Shown: one piece after another, positions 47,456-56,396 of the stretch
Layout: the number at the start of each line of letters is the position of its first letter
How positions within the stretch are numbered: position 1 is the stretch's first letter
NCBI RefSeq assembly: GCF_023517795.1
Contig: NZ_CP082928.1
Span: forward strand, 2,604,001 to 2,668,000
Origin: Pseudomonas fulva
GTDB taxonomy: Bacteria; Pseudomonadota; Gammaproteobacteria; Pseudomonadales; Pseudomonadaceae
Direction of reading: 5' to 3'
DNA: 64,000 nt
Program-made: the position numbers and the translations under genes
The notes under the pieces: generated by a model
The model's database searches: none
What the model saw: the letters and a program-made list of their open reading frames with translations, nothing else
Told to the model about the DNA's origin: nothing

Positions 47456-48463
47456 ATGCTCGTTAACCACGCACCTCGCACGTCCTTGCTTGGCAAGCTA
47501 CTGAGCCGCACCGGCTGCAAGCTGGCCGCACTGAGCCTCGCCCTGGGCCTGGCCATGCCGGCAATGGCCGCCGAATGGCCGAGCCGTCCCGTCAGCATCA
47601 TCGTCCCGGCTGGTGCGGGCGGTGGCTCGGACGGCACCGCGCGCATCCTGTCCAAGTACCTCAAGCAGGAGCTGGGGCAGCAGTTCAACGTCATCAACCT
47701 GGGGCAGGGCGGCGGCGTGGTCGGCATCCAGCGGATCATCAGCGCGAAGGCTGATGGCTACACCCTGGGCATCCTGTTCAACTACGCGCACTACAAGGAA
47801 ATGGGCCAGGCCGACTTCAAGGCCAGCGACTTCACGCCCATTGGCCAGTACAATTTCGACCTCGCCGGTTTCCAGGTCAATACCGACTCGCCCTTCACCA
47901 GCCTGCGGCAGGCGCTCGATGCGCTGAAGGCCGACCCTGGCAAATACACCATCGCCTGTGCCGGTGGTTGCGGCGGTTCCTGGCCGATGGCCGTGGCCGG
48001 CCTGCTGGATGCCTGGCAGGTCGACCTGCAGAAGGTGCGCATGATTCCCGGCCAGGGCGCCGCTGCGGCGATGCAGGACCTGGCTGCCGGTGGTGTCGAC
48101 TTCGTGCCGTGCTCGCTGCCCGAGGCCGATGCGCTGCTGCGCTCGAACAAGGTTCGCAGCCTGGCGGTATTCGGTTCCGAGCGTCAGGCCGCCTACCCGG
48201 ACGTGCCGACCCTCAAGGAGCAAACCGGTCTGGATCTGGAGCTGGGCTCGTTCCGTGCGCTGGTGGCGCCCGCCGGCCTGCCGGATGACATCAAGGTCAA
48301 GCTCGAAGCGACCCTGGAGAAGATCTACAACGACCCCGAGTGGCGCAAGGAAATGGAAGGCCGCGGCTTCCGTCCGCAATGGCGCAACGCCGAGGCCTTC
48401 GGAGAGTACCTGGAGCAGCACACCCGTGACGTCCAGGCACTGATCAGCAAGCTCAACCCGTAA
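47456..48463 (+). CDS. tctC: Tripartite tricarboxylate transporter binding protein
   Basis: A 335-residue Bug/TctC-type periplasmic binding protein with signal peptide ending PAMA-AE. Family marks: WPSRPVSIIVPAGAGGGSDGTAR and VINLGQGGGVVGIQ at the start, GVDFVPCSLPEA later. Strong AAAGGAGAG ribosome site. First gene of the tctCBA importer; substrate likely a sugar acid given dgoK-dgoA beside it. Confidence 0.88.
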   Translation: MLVNHAPRTSLLGKLLSRTGCKLAALSLALGLAMPAMAAEWPSRPVSIIVPAGAGGGSDGTARILSKYLKQELGQQFNVINLGQGGGVVGIQRIISAKADGYTLGILFNYAHYKEMGQADFKASDFTPIGQYNFDLAGFQVNTDSPFTSLRQALDALKADPGKYTIACAGGCGGSWPMAVAGLLDAWQVDLQKVRMIPGQGAAAAMQDLAAGGVDFVPCSLPEADALLRSNKVRSLAVFGSERQAAYPDVPTLKEQTGLDLELGSFRALVAPAGLPDDIKVKLEATLEKIYNDPEWRKEMEGRGFRPQWRNAEAFGEYLEQHTRDVQALISKLNP

Positions 48464-48531
48464 ATCGTTGCGGTGCCACGCCTGCCTGTCCGGCGGGTGC
48501 GGCACCCGGCTGCTCGCCAGGAGCGCACACC

Positions 48532-49023
48532 ATGAAATTCAGCGACATCGCCCTCGGGGTGCTCTTCACCCTGCTCGGGCTGGGTGTTCTGCTGCACGGC
48601 CAGCAGATGAAAACTTCGCCGTTCTTCCAATACGGTGCCGGCTTCTTTCCGTCGATCATCGGCAGCCTGCTGGCGGTTTGCGGGGTGATTCTGCTGATCA
48701 GGGGCGTGCGTCTGGCGCTGGTTCGGCAGGACGGCGGTTTCTGGCTGGTGCAGGCCGGCCCCTGGCTGCGCGATCACGAGCGGCTGATCAATATCCTGCT
48801 GGTGCCGCTGCTGGTGGTGGTGTTCATCGCCACCATCGAACGCGTCGGCTTCCTGCTTTGCTGCGTGGTGCTGGTCGGCGTGTTGGGCCAGCGCTTCAGC
48901 GGCCGGCCGTTGTTGTCCTGGATGACGGCGGTATGGGTCACCCTGTTCCTCTACCTGTTCTTCCAGCAGGTGATGAGCGTGCAACTGCCCATGGGCTTTC
49001 TCACCGATTACCTGGGGGGTTGA
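48532..49023 (+). CDS. tctB: Tripartite tricarboxylate transporter small membrane subunit
   Basis: A 163-residue protein with four predicted membrane helices (residues 5-25, 40-60, 82-115, 125-145) and the GAGFFPSIIGSLLAVCGVILL pattern of the TctB family. Sits between tctC and tctA; the stop is 2 bases before the tctA GTG. Confidence 0.88.
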   Translation: MKFSDIALGVLFTLLGLGVLLHGQQMKTSPFFQYGAGFFPSIIGSLLAVCGVILLIRGVRLALVRQDGGFWLVQAGPWLRDHERLINILLVPLLVVVFIATIERVGFLLCCVVLVGVLGQRFSGRPLLSWMTAVWVTLFLYLFFQQVMSVQLPMGFLTDYLGG

Positions 49024-49025
49024 GT

Positions 49026-50561
49026 GTGGACACGATAATCAACGCTTTCGGCATGGTGATGACCTTCGAAGTATTGGCCGTGATGGTGATCGCAGCCCTC
49101 TACGGGCTGTTCGTCGGCGCCATTCCCGGCCTCACCGCGACCATGGCGGTCGCGCTGATGGTGCCAGTGACGTTCTTCATGGACCCGGTGCCGGCCATCT
49201 CCGCAATCGTCACCATGGCCGCGATGGCGATCTTTGCCGGTGACCTGCCCGCGGTGTACATGCGCATGCCCGGTACGCCCGCTTCGGCGGCCTACACCGA
49301 ACCGTGCTATGGCCTGGCGCAACGCGGCCTGGGTGAATACGCGCTGAGCATGAGCGCGGTCAGCTCAGCCATCGGCGGCAGCATCGGCGTACTGGCGCTG
49401 ATTCTGTTCGCGCCATTCTTGGCCGAGTTCGCCCTCAACTTCAGTTCGTTCGAGTATTTCTGGCTGGCCTGCATGGGCCTGACCGCCGCCATCGCGGTCG
49501 CCGACAGCTCGCCAGTCAAGGGCGCCATTTCGCTGCTGCTCGGTTTGCTGGTGGCCAGCGTGGGGCTGGATCCGGTGTCGGGCGAGGCGCGCTTCACGTT
49601 TGGCAATGCCGACCTGCTCGGCGGTCTGGGCTTCATCCCGGTGATCATCGGCCTGTTTGCCGTGGCGGAAATTCTGCGTTTCTGCACCCGCAACAGCCGT
49701 GCCGGTAACTCCCGGCAGGCCGCGCTGGTGGCGCAGAAGCCCATGTTGCTGCAAGCGCTGCGCGACATCTTCAAGTACAAGGCGGGTGTCGGTCAGGGCT
49801 CGTTCGTCGGTGTGCTGGTCGGCATCCTGCCGGGGGCGGGCGCCGATGTGGCGGCGTACATTTCCTACGCCATGTCCAAGCGCGCCGCCGCCAGGCGCAC
49901 CACGCCGGACGAGGTCAACATGGCCAAGATCGTTCCGGCTACCGCCGCCAACAATGCGGCAGTGGGTGGCAGCTTCATCCCCGCCACGGTGTTCGGCATT
50001 CCCGGTGATTCGCTGACCGCCATCGTCATCGGCGTGCTGTTCATGAAGGGGCTGAATCCGGGGCCGACGATCTTTACCGAGAACGCCGACATGATCAATG
50101 CGGTGTTTCTAGCCTTCTTGCTCGCCAACATCCTGCTGATCCCTTTCGGCTTTCTCGCCATCAAGCTGTTCAAGCGCGTGCTGCAGGTGCCCCAGAGCAT
50201 CCTCATGCCGGTGATTCTGGCGTTCTCGATCGTCGGCGCCTTCGCGGTGGAAAACACCCTGTTCGCCATCGTCACCATTCTCGCCTTCGGCATCGTCGGC
50301 TTTGTGATGGAAGAGAACGGCTTTCCGCTGGCACCGATGATTCTCGGCATCGTCCTCGGGCCGATGCTCGAGGAAACCTTCATCACCTCGATGATGCGCG
50401 CCCAGGGTGACCTGATGGTGTTCTTCGAGCGCCCGGTTTCCCTGGCGCTGGCCATCATCACCCTGTCGCTGTGGATGCTGCCGCTGCTACTGCGTGTGCT
50501 CAAGCGCCGTGCCAGCAGCTCTGTGCCACCTCCTGCCCACCCTAAAGAGGAATGTTCCTAA
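49026..50561 (+). CDS. tctA: Tripartite tricarboxylate transporter large membrane subunit
   Basis: A 511-residue, very hydrophobic permease with the TctA blocks GLFVGAIPGLTATMAVAL, GSFVGVLVGILPGAGADVAAYISY and NNAAVGGSFIPATVFGIPGDS. Start GTG at 49026 (VDTIINAF) follows GGGGGG; the much longer upstream frame is the shadow of tctB. Ends by overlapping the next ATG by one base. Confidence 0.9.
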   Translation: MDTIINAFGMVMTFEVLAVMVIAALYGLFVGAIPGLTATMAVALMVPVTFFMDPVPAISAIVTMAAMAIFAGDLPAVYMRMPGTPASAAYTEPCYGLAQRGLGEYALSMSAVSSAIGGSIGVLALILFAPFLAEFALNFSSFEYFWLACMGLTAAIAVADSSPVKGAISLLLGLLVASVGLDPVSGEARFTFGNADLLGGLGFIPVIIGLFAVAEILRFCTRNSRAGNSRQAALVAQKPMLLQALRDIFKYKAGVGQGSFVGVLVGILPGAGADVAAYISYAMSKRAAARRTTPDEVNMAKIVPATAANNAAVGGSFIPATVFGIPGDSLTAIVIGVLFMKGLNPGPTIFTENADMINAVFLAFLLANILLIPFGFLAIKLFKRVLQVPQSILMPVILAFSIVGAFAVENTLFAIVTILAFGIVGFVMEENGFPLAPMILGIVLGPMLEETFITSMMRAQGDLMVFFERPVSLALAIITLSLWMLPLLLRVLKRRASSSVPPPAHPKEECS

Positions 50562-51340
50562 TGACCTTCAATGACCTGCGCGGCAAGCGTGTGCTGATCA
50601 CTGGCTCCACCCTGGGTATTGGCCTGGCAACTGCCCGTGCCTTCGCCAGGCTTGGTGCCAACGTCGGCATTACCGCGCGCAACACGCCGGCCAATCTCGA
50701 TGCGCTGCTCAAGGAACTGTCGGCCGATGGTGGCCAGGCGGCGTTCTTCGCCGGCGATCTCGGCAAGACCGAGGCCTGCGTGGCCACCGTCGCTGCCTTC
50801 GTCGAGCGTTTCGGCGGTATCGACGTGCTGATCAACAACGCCGGTGCGCTCCTGGAGCGCCGTGGCCTGGAGAGCATCGACGATGCCTTCTTCGACGCCA
50901 TGACCGACGTCAACCTGCGCTCGGCGCTGATGGTCACCCGGGAGGCTATTCCTCATCTGCGCGCCTCGGCCAAGGCCAGCGGGCAGAGTGCAGCGGTGAT
51001 CACCACCGGCTCGATCGCCGCACATGGTGGCGGTGGCCCAGGCGCCAGCCTGTATGCAGCGGCCAAGGCCTGGCTGCACAACATCCAGCGTAACTGGGTG
51101 CGTGAATTCACCCCGGCCAATATCCGCTTCAACATCGTCTCCCCGGGTACCGTCGACACCGCCTTTCATGCCGACAAGGACGACGCGGCGCGTGCTGCGG
51201 TCAGCACCACCATTCCCATGGGCCGTTTCGGCACGCCGGAAGAGATGGCGCCGTCGTACCTGTTTCTCGCCTCGCACGCCTGCAGTGGTTACATCACCGG
51301 CCAGGTGCTCGACGTCAACGGCGGCCAGGCAATGCCATGA
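50561..51340 (+). CDS. Short-chain dehydrogenase/reductase
   Basis: A 259-residue SDR with cofactor loop TGSTLGIG, NNAG motif, catalytic Ser in TTGSIAAHGG and YxxxK (YAAAKAW). Asp/Arg pattern (ITARNTP) suggests NADP or NAD cannot be told reliably. In this operon it probably oxidises an aldonate, uronate or keto-deoxy acid before DgoK. The ATG at 50561 is used because GAGGA is 9 bases away; an ATG at 50552 is too close. Confidence 0.85.
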   Translation: MTFNDLRGKRVLITGSTLGIGLATARAFARLGANVGITARNTPANLDALLKELSADGGQAAFFAGDLGKTEACVATVAAFVERFGGIDVLINNAGALLERRGLESIDDAFFDAMTDVNLRSALMVTREAIPHLRASAKASGQSAAVITTGSIAAHGGGGPGASLYAAAKAWLHNIQRNWVREFTPANIRFNIVSPGTVDTAFHADKDDAARAAVSTTIPMGRFGTPEEMAPSYLFLASHACSGYITGQVLDVNGGQAMP

Positions 51341-51777
51341 GTACGCCTACCCAGTTCGCGTCTGGCGTGCTGAGCTACGGTGCACCTATCGGGTTGCAGC
51401 TGGCGCGCCATATCGCCGCGGCGGCCGAGCGGGAGGCGCTGGCCCATGGCTGGCCGATGGTGATCGCCGTGGCCGACAGCGGCGGCAATCTGGTGCTGCT
51501 GCACAAGCTCGACGAGGCGGCGCTGGGCAGTGTCGAGGTGGCGATCAGGAAAGCCTGCACCGCGGCGCAGTTCAAGCGCTCCACCAAGGGGTTCGAAGAA
51601 ACCCTTGCCACCGGCGGCGCAGCATTGCGGCTGCTGTCGATGCACAACGCCATTCTGCTGGAAGGCGGCGTGCCGCTGGTGCACGACGGCAAGGTCATCG
51701 GTGCTATCGGGGTGTCGGGCATGCACCCGACGCAGGACGGACAGGTGGCGTTGGCAGGAGCCGCTGCGCTGGCGTGA
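51337..51777 (+). CDS. GlcG/HbpS-like protein
   Basis: A 146-residue protein of the GlcG/HbpS family (PF03928): LARHIAAAAEREALAHGWPMVIAVADSGGNLVLL and the final GAIGVSGMHPTQDGQVALAGAAAL. Family members bind haem or small metabolites and are often found with dehydrogenases. Coupled to the SDR gene by a 4-base overlap and the last gene of the island. Function in the pathway unknown. Confidence 0.82.
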   Translation: MSTPTQFASGVLSYGAPIGLQLARHIAAAAEREALAHGWPMVIAVADSGGNLVLLHKLDEAALGSVEVAIRKACTAAQFKRSTKGFEETLATGGAALRLLSMHNAILLEGGVPLVHDGKVIGAIGVSGMHPTQDGQVALAGAAALA

Positions 51778-51817
51778 GTGCAGCGCCCGCGCACCCAGGT
51801 GCGCGGGTACTTGCGTC

Positions 51818-52060
51818 TCAGGGGCGGTTGGCGATCTTCTGCAGGTTCTCGTGAATCTTGAACAGCACGATCATCAGCTCGCAGCCGATACGTGCGCCGA
51901 TGACGCCGCCGATCAGGGTGCCCAGGCCGCCGAGGAAACTGCCGTAGGCGCCGAACATCATCGTCAGGCTGCTCACCGCCACGCTGAGCAGCATCAGCCA
52001 GTAGACGAAGGTAATGATTTTCGGGGTGAGCATCGCGTCGAAGAAGAACAGGTTCTTCAT
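51818..52060 (-). CDS. DUF4282 membrane protein
   Basis: An 80-residue protein with FFDAMLTPKIITFVYWLMLL at its N-terminus and two predicted membrane helices (15-35 and 38-60), as in DUF4282. Role unknown. GGAGAT stands 7 bases before the ATG. Convergent with the GlcG-like gene. Confidence 0.75.
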   Translation of the reverse strand: MKNLFFFDAMLTPKIITFVYWLMLLSVAVSSLTMMFGAYGSFLGGLGTLIGGVIGARIGCELMIVLFKIHENLQKIANRP

Positions 52061-52262
52061 GGGGGGATCTCCAGTCCATGGGTTGGCGAATGCCCGGTCG
52101 TTCGCGCCTGTCAGCTGCAAGCCGAGATACCGGGCGGGGCGCAGGGTAGCAGCCGTCACGGGCGGCGGCCAGTTGTCCGAAATGCCACTGGCGGGGCCTG
52201 GCGAATGCCGCTAGCGTGTTGTCCTGACCGAGCCCGGTCTGCCTACCAGAGGAAACGTATCC

Positions 52263-52928
52263 ATGCTCAGGCTCCATGGTTTCGCTGTCAGCAACTACTA
52301 CAACATGGTCAAGCTCGCCCTCCTGGAAAAGGGCCTGCCGTTCGAGGAAGTGCAGGTCTTCGCCTCCCGTGACGCGGCCTTCCTGGCGATCAGCCCGCGC
52401 GGCAAGGTGCCGGTGCTGCAATGCGAGCACGGTTACATCAGCGAGACCTCCGCCATCCTCGAATACCTCGAGGCGCTGGACCAGGGCCCGTCGCTGCTGC
52501 CCAGGAATGCCTACGAGCAGGCGCGGGTGCGCGAGTTGGCCAAGCACATCGAGCTGTACATCGAGCTGCCCGCCCGTGCCTGCTACGCCCAGGCGTTCTT
52601 TGGCCTGCCGGTCGACCCGGCGATCCAGGCCAAGAGCCGCGAAGAACTGCTGGCCGGTATCGACGCGCTCAAGCGCCTCGCCAGGTTCTCACCCTACGTG
52701 GCGGGCGACAGCCTGAGCCTGGCCGACCTGTATTTCCTGTACAGCCTCGACCTGGCCGCGGCCGTGGCCCACAAGCTGTTCGCCATCGACCTGCTGGGCG
52801 ATTTCCCCAAGGCCCGGGCACTGCTCGAGCGCTTCGCCGAGAACCCCAACGTGCAGCGCATCGCGGCGGACAAGGACGCGCTGATGGGACCGTTCCTGGC
52901 TCACATGAAGGCGCGCTTCGGCGGCTGA
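52263..52928 (+). CDS. Glutathione S-transferase family protein
   Basis: A 221-residue GST. N-terminal thioredoxin-like domain (1-78) with SNYYNMVKLALLEKG, the cis-Pro loop GKVPVL and the glutathione-binding SETSAILEYLE; C-terminal helical domain with SLADLYFLYSLDL. No Cys is at the usual N-terminal active site (Ser10/Asn11), so a Ser- or Tyr-type class is likely. Substrate unknown. Confidence 0.82.
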   Translation: MLRLHGFAVSNYYNMVKLALLEKGLPFEEVQVFASRDAAFLAISPRGKVPVLQCEHGYISETSAILEYLEALDQGPSLLPRNAYEQARVRELAKHIELYIELPARACYAQAFFGLPVDPAIQAKSREELLAGIDALKRLARFSPYVAGDSLSLADLYFLYSLDLAAAVAHKLFAIDLLGDFPKARALLERFAENPNVQRIAADKDALMGPFLAHMKARFGG

Positions 52929-53408
52929 TCAGCCGGCGGCGAAGCTCGTCAGGGCTTCGCCGGTCAGGCGATAGCCGATCCACTCGTTCTGCGGCTTGGC
53001 ACCGATGGAGTCGTAGAACTCGATGGCCGGCGTGTTCCAGTCCAGCACCGACCATTCGAAGCGCCCGCAACCACGGGCCACCGCCAGCTTGGCCAGGTGG
53101 CGCAGCAGCGCTTTACCCGCGCCGACGCCGCGTTGCTCCGGGGTGACGTAGAGGTCTTCCAGGTACAGGCCGTGCTTGCCCAGCCAGGTCGAGTAGTTGA
53201 AGAAATACACGGCGTAGCCGATCGGCTCGCCGTTCAGTTCACAGATCAGGCCGTGGGCGGTGCTGCCCTCGCCGAACAGGCTGGTTTCGATGCCGGCGAC
53301 ATCGGTCTTCACCTCGTGCTCGGCCTTCTCGTAGATGGCCAGGTCGGTGATGAAGCGCAGGATCAGGGCGGCGTCTTCGCGTACGGCGGGGCGAATGGTG
53401 AGGGCCAT
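52929..53408 (-). CDS. GNAT acetyltransferase resembling spermidine/spermine N1-acetyltransferase (SSAT/SAT2-like)
   Basis: A 159-residue GNAT. The acetyl-CoA P-loop is in VTPEQRGVGAGKAL, and the SSAT-type features IRPAVREDAALILRFI, LAIYEKAEHEV, YFFNYSTWLGKHGLYLEDLYV and DWNTPAIEFYDSIGA align with human SAT1/SAT2. SAT2-type enzymes acetylate thialysine or short diamines. ATG at 53408 follows GAGAGA; the track-length start at 53420 lacks a ribosome site. It is not linked to the polyamine block. Confidence 0.82.
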   Translation of the reverse strand: MALTIRPAVREDAALILRFITDLAIYEKAEHEVKTDVAGIETSLFGEGSTAHGLICELNGEPIGYAVYFFNYSTWLGKHGLYLEDLYVTPEQRGVGAGKALLRHLAKLAVARGCGRFEWSVLDWNTPAIEFYDSIGAKPQNEWIGYRLTGEALTSFAAG

Positions 53409-53427
53409 GGGATCTCTCATTGAGGTT

Positions 53428-53670
53428 TCAGCTATAGGTGATGGTCAGCCAGGCCAATGGCAAACCCACGAGGCAAAAGAAGCCGAATGCGGCGACCCAG
53501 GACGTACGTGAGCCCATCGGATCGTCCACGCACAGTGGCAGGGCCGGGTAGCGGCCCAGTGTCAGCAGGCGCAGGGCTAGCCAGCCGGTGATGTACAGGA
53601 TGTAGCCGACGACGACCTCCAGTACCCACTCGGCGAGCAGTGCCAGGCCGCGCAGCAACAATTCAGGCAA
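53428..53670 (-). CDS. Small two-helix membrane protein
   Basis: An 80-residue protein with hydrophobic segments at about 8-35 and 58-78 and a short polar loop. TTG start with AGGAG 5 bases upstream. I do not recognise a family. Lies between the GNAT gene and argH, 19 bases from the former. Confidence 0.6.
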   Translation of the reverse strand: MPELLLRGLALLAEWVLEVVVGYILYITGWLALRLLTLGRYPALPLCVDDPMGSRTSWVAAFGFFCLVGLPLAWLTITYS

Positions 53671-53705
53671 GGGAACTCCTTTTCCCGTTTCTCGCCAAGG
53701 CGCGC

Positions 53706-55100
53706 TTAGCGGCTCGCCAGCAGCTCCCGGCCGCGCGCCACCGCCGCACGCACCTGAGCCGGTGCGGTGCCGCCGATATGGTTGCGGGCATTCACCGAGC
53801 CTTCCAGGGTCAGCACGGCGAACACGTCCTGCTCGATCTGGTCGCTGAACTGGCGCAGCTCGTCCAGGCTCATCTCGGCCAGGTCCTTGCCGCTGTCCAC
53901 GCCATATTTCACCGCATGGCCGACGATCTCGTGGCAGTCGCGGAACGGCAGGCCCTTGCGCACCAGGTAATCGGCCAGGTCGGTGGCGGTGGAGAAACCG
54001 CGTAGCGCCGCCTCACGCATGATGGCGTGCTTGGGCTTGATGGCCGGGATCATGTCGGCGAAGGCACGCAGCGAATCACGCAGCGTATCGGCGGCGTCGA
54101 ACAGCGGTTCCTTGTCTTCCTGGTTGTCCTTGTTGTAGGCCAGCGGCTGGCCTTTCATCAGGGTCAGCAGGCCGGTCAGGGCGCCGAACACGCGACCGGT
54201 CTTGCCGCGCACCAACTCGGGTACGTCCGGGTTCTTCTTCTGCGGCATGATCGAGCTGCCGGTGCAGAAACGATCCGGCAGGTCGATGAACTGGAACTGG
54301 GCGCTGGTCCAGAGCACCAGTTCTTCGGAGAAGCGCGACAGGTGCATCATCGCCAGGGAGGCGGCAGCGCAGAATTCGATGGCGAAGTCGCGATCCGACA
54401 CGCCGTCCAGGGAATTGCCGCCCACGGCGTCGAAGCCCAGCAGCTCGGCGGTGATCTCACGCTGGATCGGGTAGGTGGTGCCGGCCAGCGCGGCGCTGCC
54501 CAGGGGCATGCGGTTGGTGCGCTTGCGGCAGTCGACCAGGCGCTCGTGGTCGCGGCTGAGCATTTCGAACCAGGCCAGCAGGTGGTGGCCGAAGGTCACC
54601 GGCTGGGCGGTCTGCAGGTGAGTGAAGCCGGGCATGATGGTGTCCGCTTCACGCTCGGCCTGGTCCAGCAGACCCTGCTGCAGGCGGGTGATCTCGGCGA
54701 GGATCAGGTCGATCTCGTCGCGCAGCCACAGGCGGATGTCGGTGGCCACCTGGTCGTTGCGCGAGCGGCCGGTGTGCAGCTTCTTGCCGGTCACGCCGAT
54801 GCGGTCGGTTAGGCGCGCCTCGATGTTCATGTGCACGTCTTCCAGGTCGACGCGCCAGTCGAACTGGCCGGCTTCGATCTCGCCCTGGATCTGCGTGAGG
54901 CCATCGATGATCGCGTCGCGCTCGGCATCGCTGAGCACGCCGACCTTGGCCAGCATGCTGGCGTGGGCGATGGAGCCCATGATGTCGTGGCGATAAAGGC
55001 GCTTGTCGAATTCCACCGAGGCAGTGAAGCGGGCGACGAAGGCGTCGACGGGCTCGCTGAAGCGGCCGCCCCAGGACTGGTTGGTTTTCTCTTGGCTCAT
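53706..55100 (-). CDS. argH: Argininosuccinate lyase
   Basis: A 464-residue lyase making arginine and fumarate from argininosuccinate. Signature [15 protein letters not shown] with the catalytic Ser; [13 protein letters not shown] and [14 protein letters not shown] carry the other active-site residues. Length is normal. Divergent from algZ across 219 bases, as in other pseudomonads. Confidence 0.95.
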   Translation of the reverse strand: MSQEKTNQSWGGRFSEPVDAFVARFTASVEFDKRLYRHDIMGSIAHASMLAKVGVLSDAERDAIIDGLTQIQGEIEAGQFDWRVDLEDVHMNIEARLTDRIGVTGKKLHTGRSRNDQVATDIRLWLRDEIDLILAEITRLQQGLLDQAEREADTIMPGFTHLQTAQPVTFGHHLLAWFEMLSRDHERLVDCRKRTNRMPLGSAALAGTTYPIQREITAELLGFDAVGGNSLDGVSDRDFAIEFCAAASLAMMHLSRFSEELVLWTSAQFQFIDLPDRFCTGSSIMPQKKNPDVPELVRGKTGRVFGALTGLLTLMKGQPLAYNKDNQEDKEPLFDAADTLRDSLRAFADMIPAIKPKHAIMREAALRGFSTATDLADYLVRKGLPFRDCHEIVGHAVKYGVDSGKDLAEMSLDELRQFSDQIEQDVFAVLTLEGSVNARNHIGGTAPAQVRAAVARGRELLASR

Positions 55101-55319
55101 GAATATGACTCGGCTGTAGGCGTATTCGGACGGATCGAGGCGGCCCGTCGTGGCGGAAAAGTGTGCCGATGATAACAGACCCTGAACCCGGCGCAGCGGC
55201 CGGTACGAGTGTCGCCTGGGTCACAGTTTGATCCCTTCGCCATGGGTTTGCGTGGCTTATTTCGCTCGCCTGCGGTGGCCTCTCTTGCCCGTCGCGCAGC
55301 GCCCGCCGAAACTGCAGCG

Positions 55320-56396
55320 ATGAACGATAAACGCAAGACCTCGACCCCCCAGGCGCCGAACGATTTCTTCGTGCCCGAACTGTGCCAGCCCGAAGCGCTG
55401 CTCAGCACCGTGCTGCTCGCCGAGTTGCTGGTGCTGGTGCTGGTGCTCGCCGAGCCGATGCTGCCCGGTTTCGACTGGGTGCGCCTGGCGCTGACCTCGT
55501 TGTTCGTGCAGTGGATCGTGTTGTTGTCCTCGGCACTGCTGTGCCGCCTCAGGCCGCTGCTCGCGCGGCTGCCGGCGATGTGGGCGGGGGCGGCCTGCTG
55601 CGCCCTGGTGGTGGGGCTGACGCTGGGCTGTACGGCAGTGGCCGACTACTACGACCTGGGCGGCCCGCTGCCCCATGAGGGTGAGGTCAACCTGTACCTG
55701 CGCCATGCGCTGATCAGCCTGATCATGTCGGCGCTGCTGCTGCGTTATTTCTATCTGCAGAGCCAGTGGCGGCGTCAGGAGCAGGCCGAGCTGCGCGCAC
55801 GCATCGAATCGCTGCAGGCGCGCATCCGCCCGCACTTCCTGTTCAACAGTTTGAACAGCATCGCGAGCCTGGTTGTCACAGATTCTGCCAGGGCGGAACA
55901 GGCGGTGCTGGATCTCTCCGACCTGTTCCGGGCAAGCCTGGCCAAGCCCGGTAGCCTCGTCAGTTGGAACGAGGAACTGGAACTGGCACGGCGGTACCTG
56001 TCGATCGAGCAATACCGGCTTGGCGAACGGCTACAGTTGCAGTGGGACGTCGACGATGTACCCGCTGACCTGCCGATTCCCCAGCTGACCCTGCAGCCGT
56101 TGCTGGAGAACGCTCTGATCTACGGTATCCAGCCACGTATCGAAGGGGGACTGGTGCAGATATCAGCCACATACAACGATGGAATCTTCCATCTCAGCGT
56201 CAGCAATCCCTATGAGGAGGGCGGCGCGCCCATGGCTTCGCGCGGCACGCACCAGGCGCTGGCCAATATCGATGCGCGGCTTGCGGCACTTTTCGGTTCG
56301 CAGGCCAATCTCAGTGTGGAGCGCCGCGATGGCCTTCACTACACCCGTCTACGCTACCCATGTGCAAGACCCATGCAGGAAGCCAGATCATTATGA
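55320..56396 (+). CDS. algZ: Sensor protein of the alginate/twitching system
   Basis: A 358-residue membrane sensor (AlgZ/FimS). Membrane helices in residues 30-45, 55-75, 88-106 and 128-142, then the histidine-kinase region with His172 in IRPHFLFNSLNSI. As in P. aeruginosa it is a LytS-like kinase with a degenerate ATP-binding part (QPLLENALIYG). Overlaps algR by ATGA. A longer frame upstream lacks homology. Confidence 0.88.
   Translation: MNDKRKTSTPQAPNDFFVPELCQPEALLSTVLLAELLVLVLVLAEPMLPGFDWVRLALTSLFVQWIVLLSSALLCRLRPLLARLPAMWAGAACCALVVGLTLGCTAVADYYDLGGPLPHEGEVNLYLRHALISLIMSALLLRYFYLQSQWRRQEQAELRARIESLQARIRPHFLFNSLNSIASLVVTDSARAEQAVLDLSDLFRASLAKPGSLVSWNEELELARRYLSIEQYRLGERLQLQWDVDDVPADLPIPQLTLQPLLENALIYGIQPRIEGGLVQISATYNDGIFHLSVSNPYEEGGAPMASRGTHQALANIDARLAALFGSQANLSVERRDGLHYTRLRYPCARPMQEARSL

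Noticed and set aside
48468..49025. Long N-terminal extension of the tctA frame
   Set aside because: It overlaps the well-supported tctB in another frame; the GTG at 49026 with GGGGGG fits the family start.
55209..55319. 37-codon upstream extension of algZ
   Set aside because: No homology pattern; the ATG at 55320 gives the expected length of 358.
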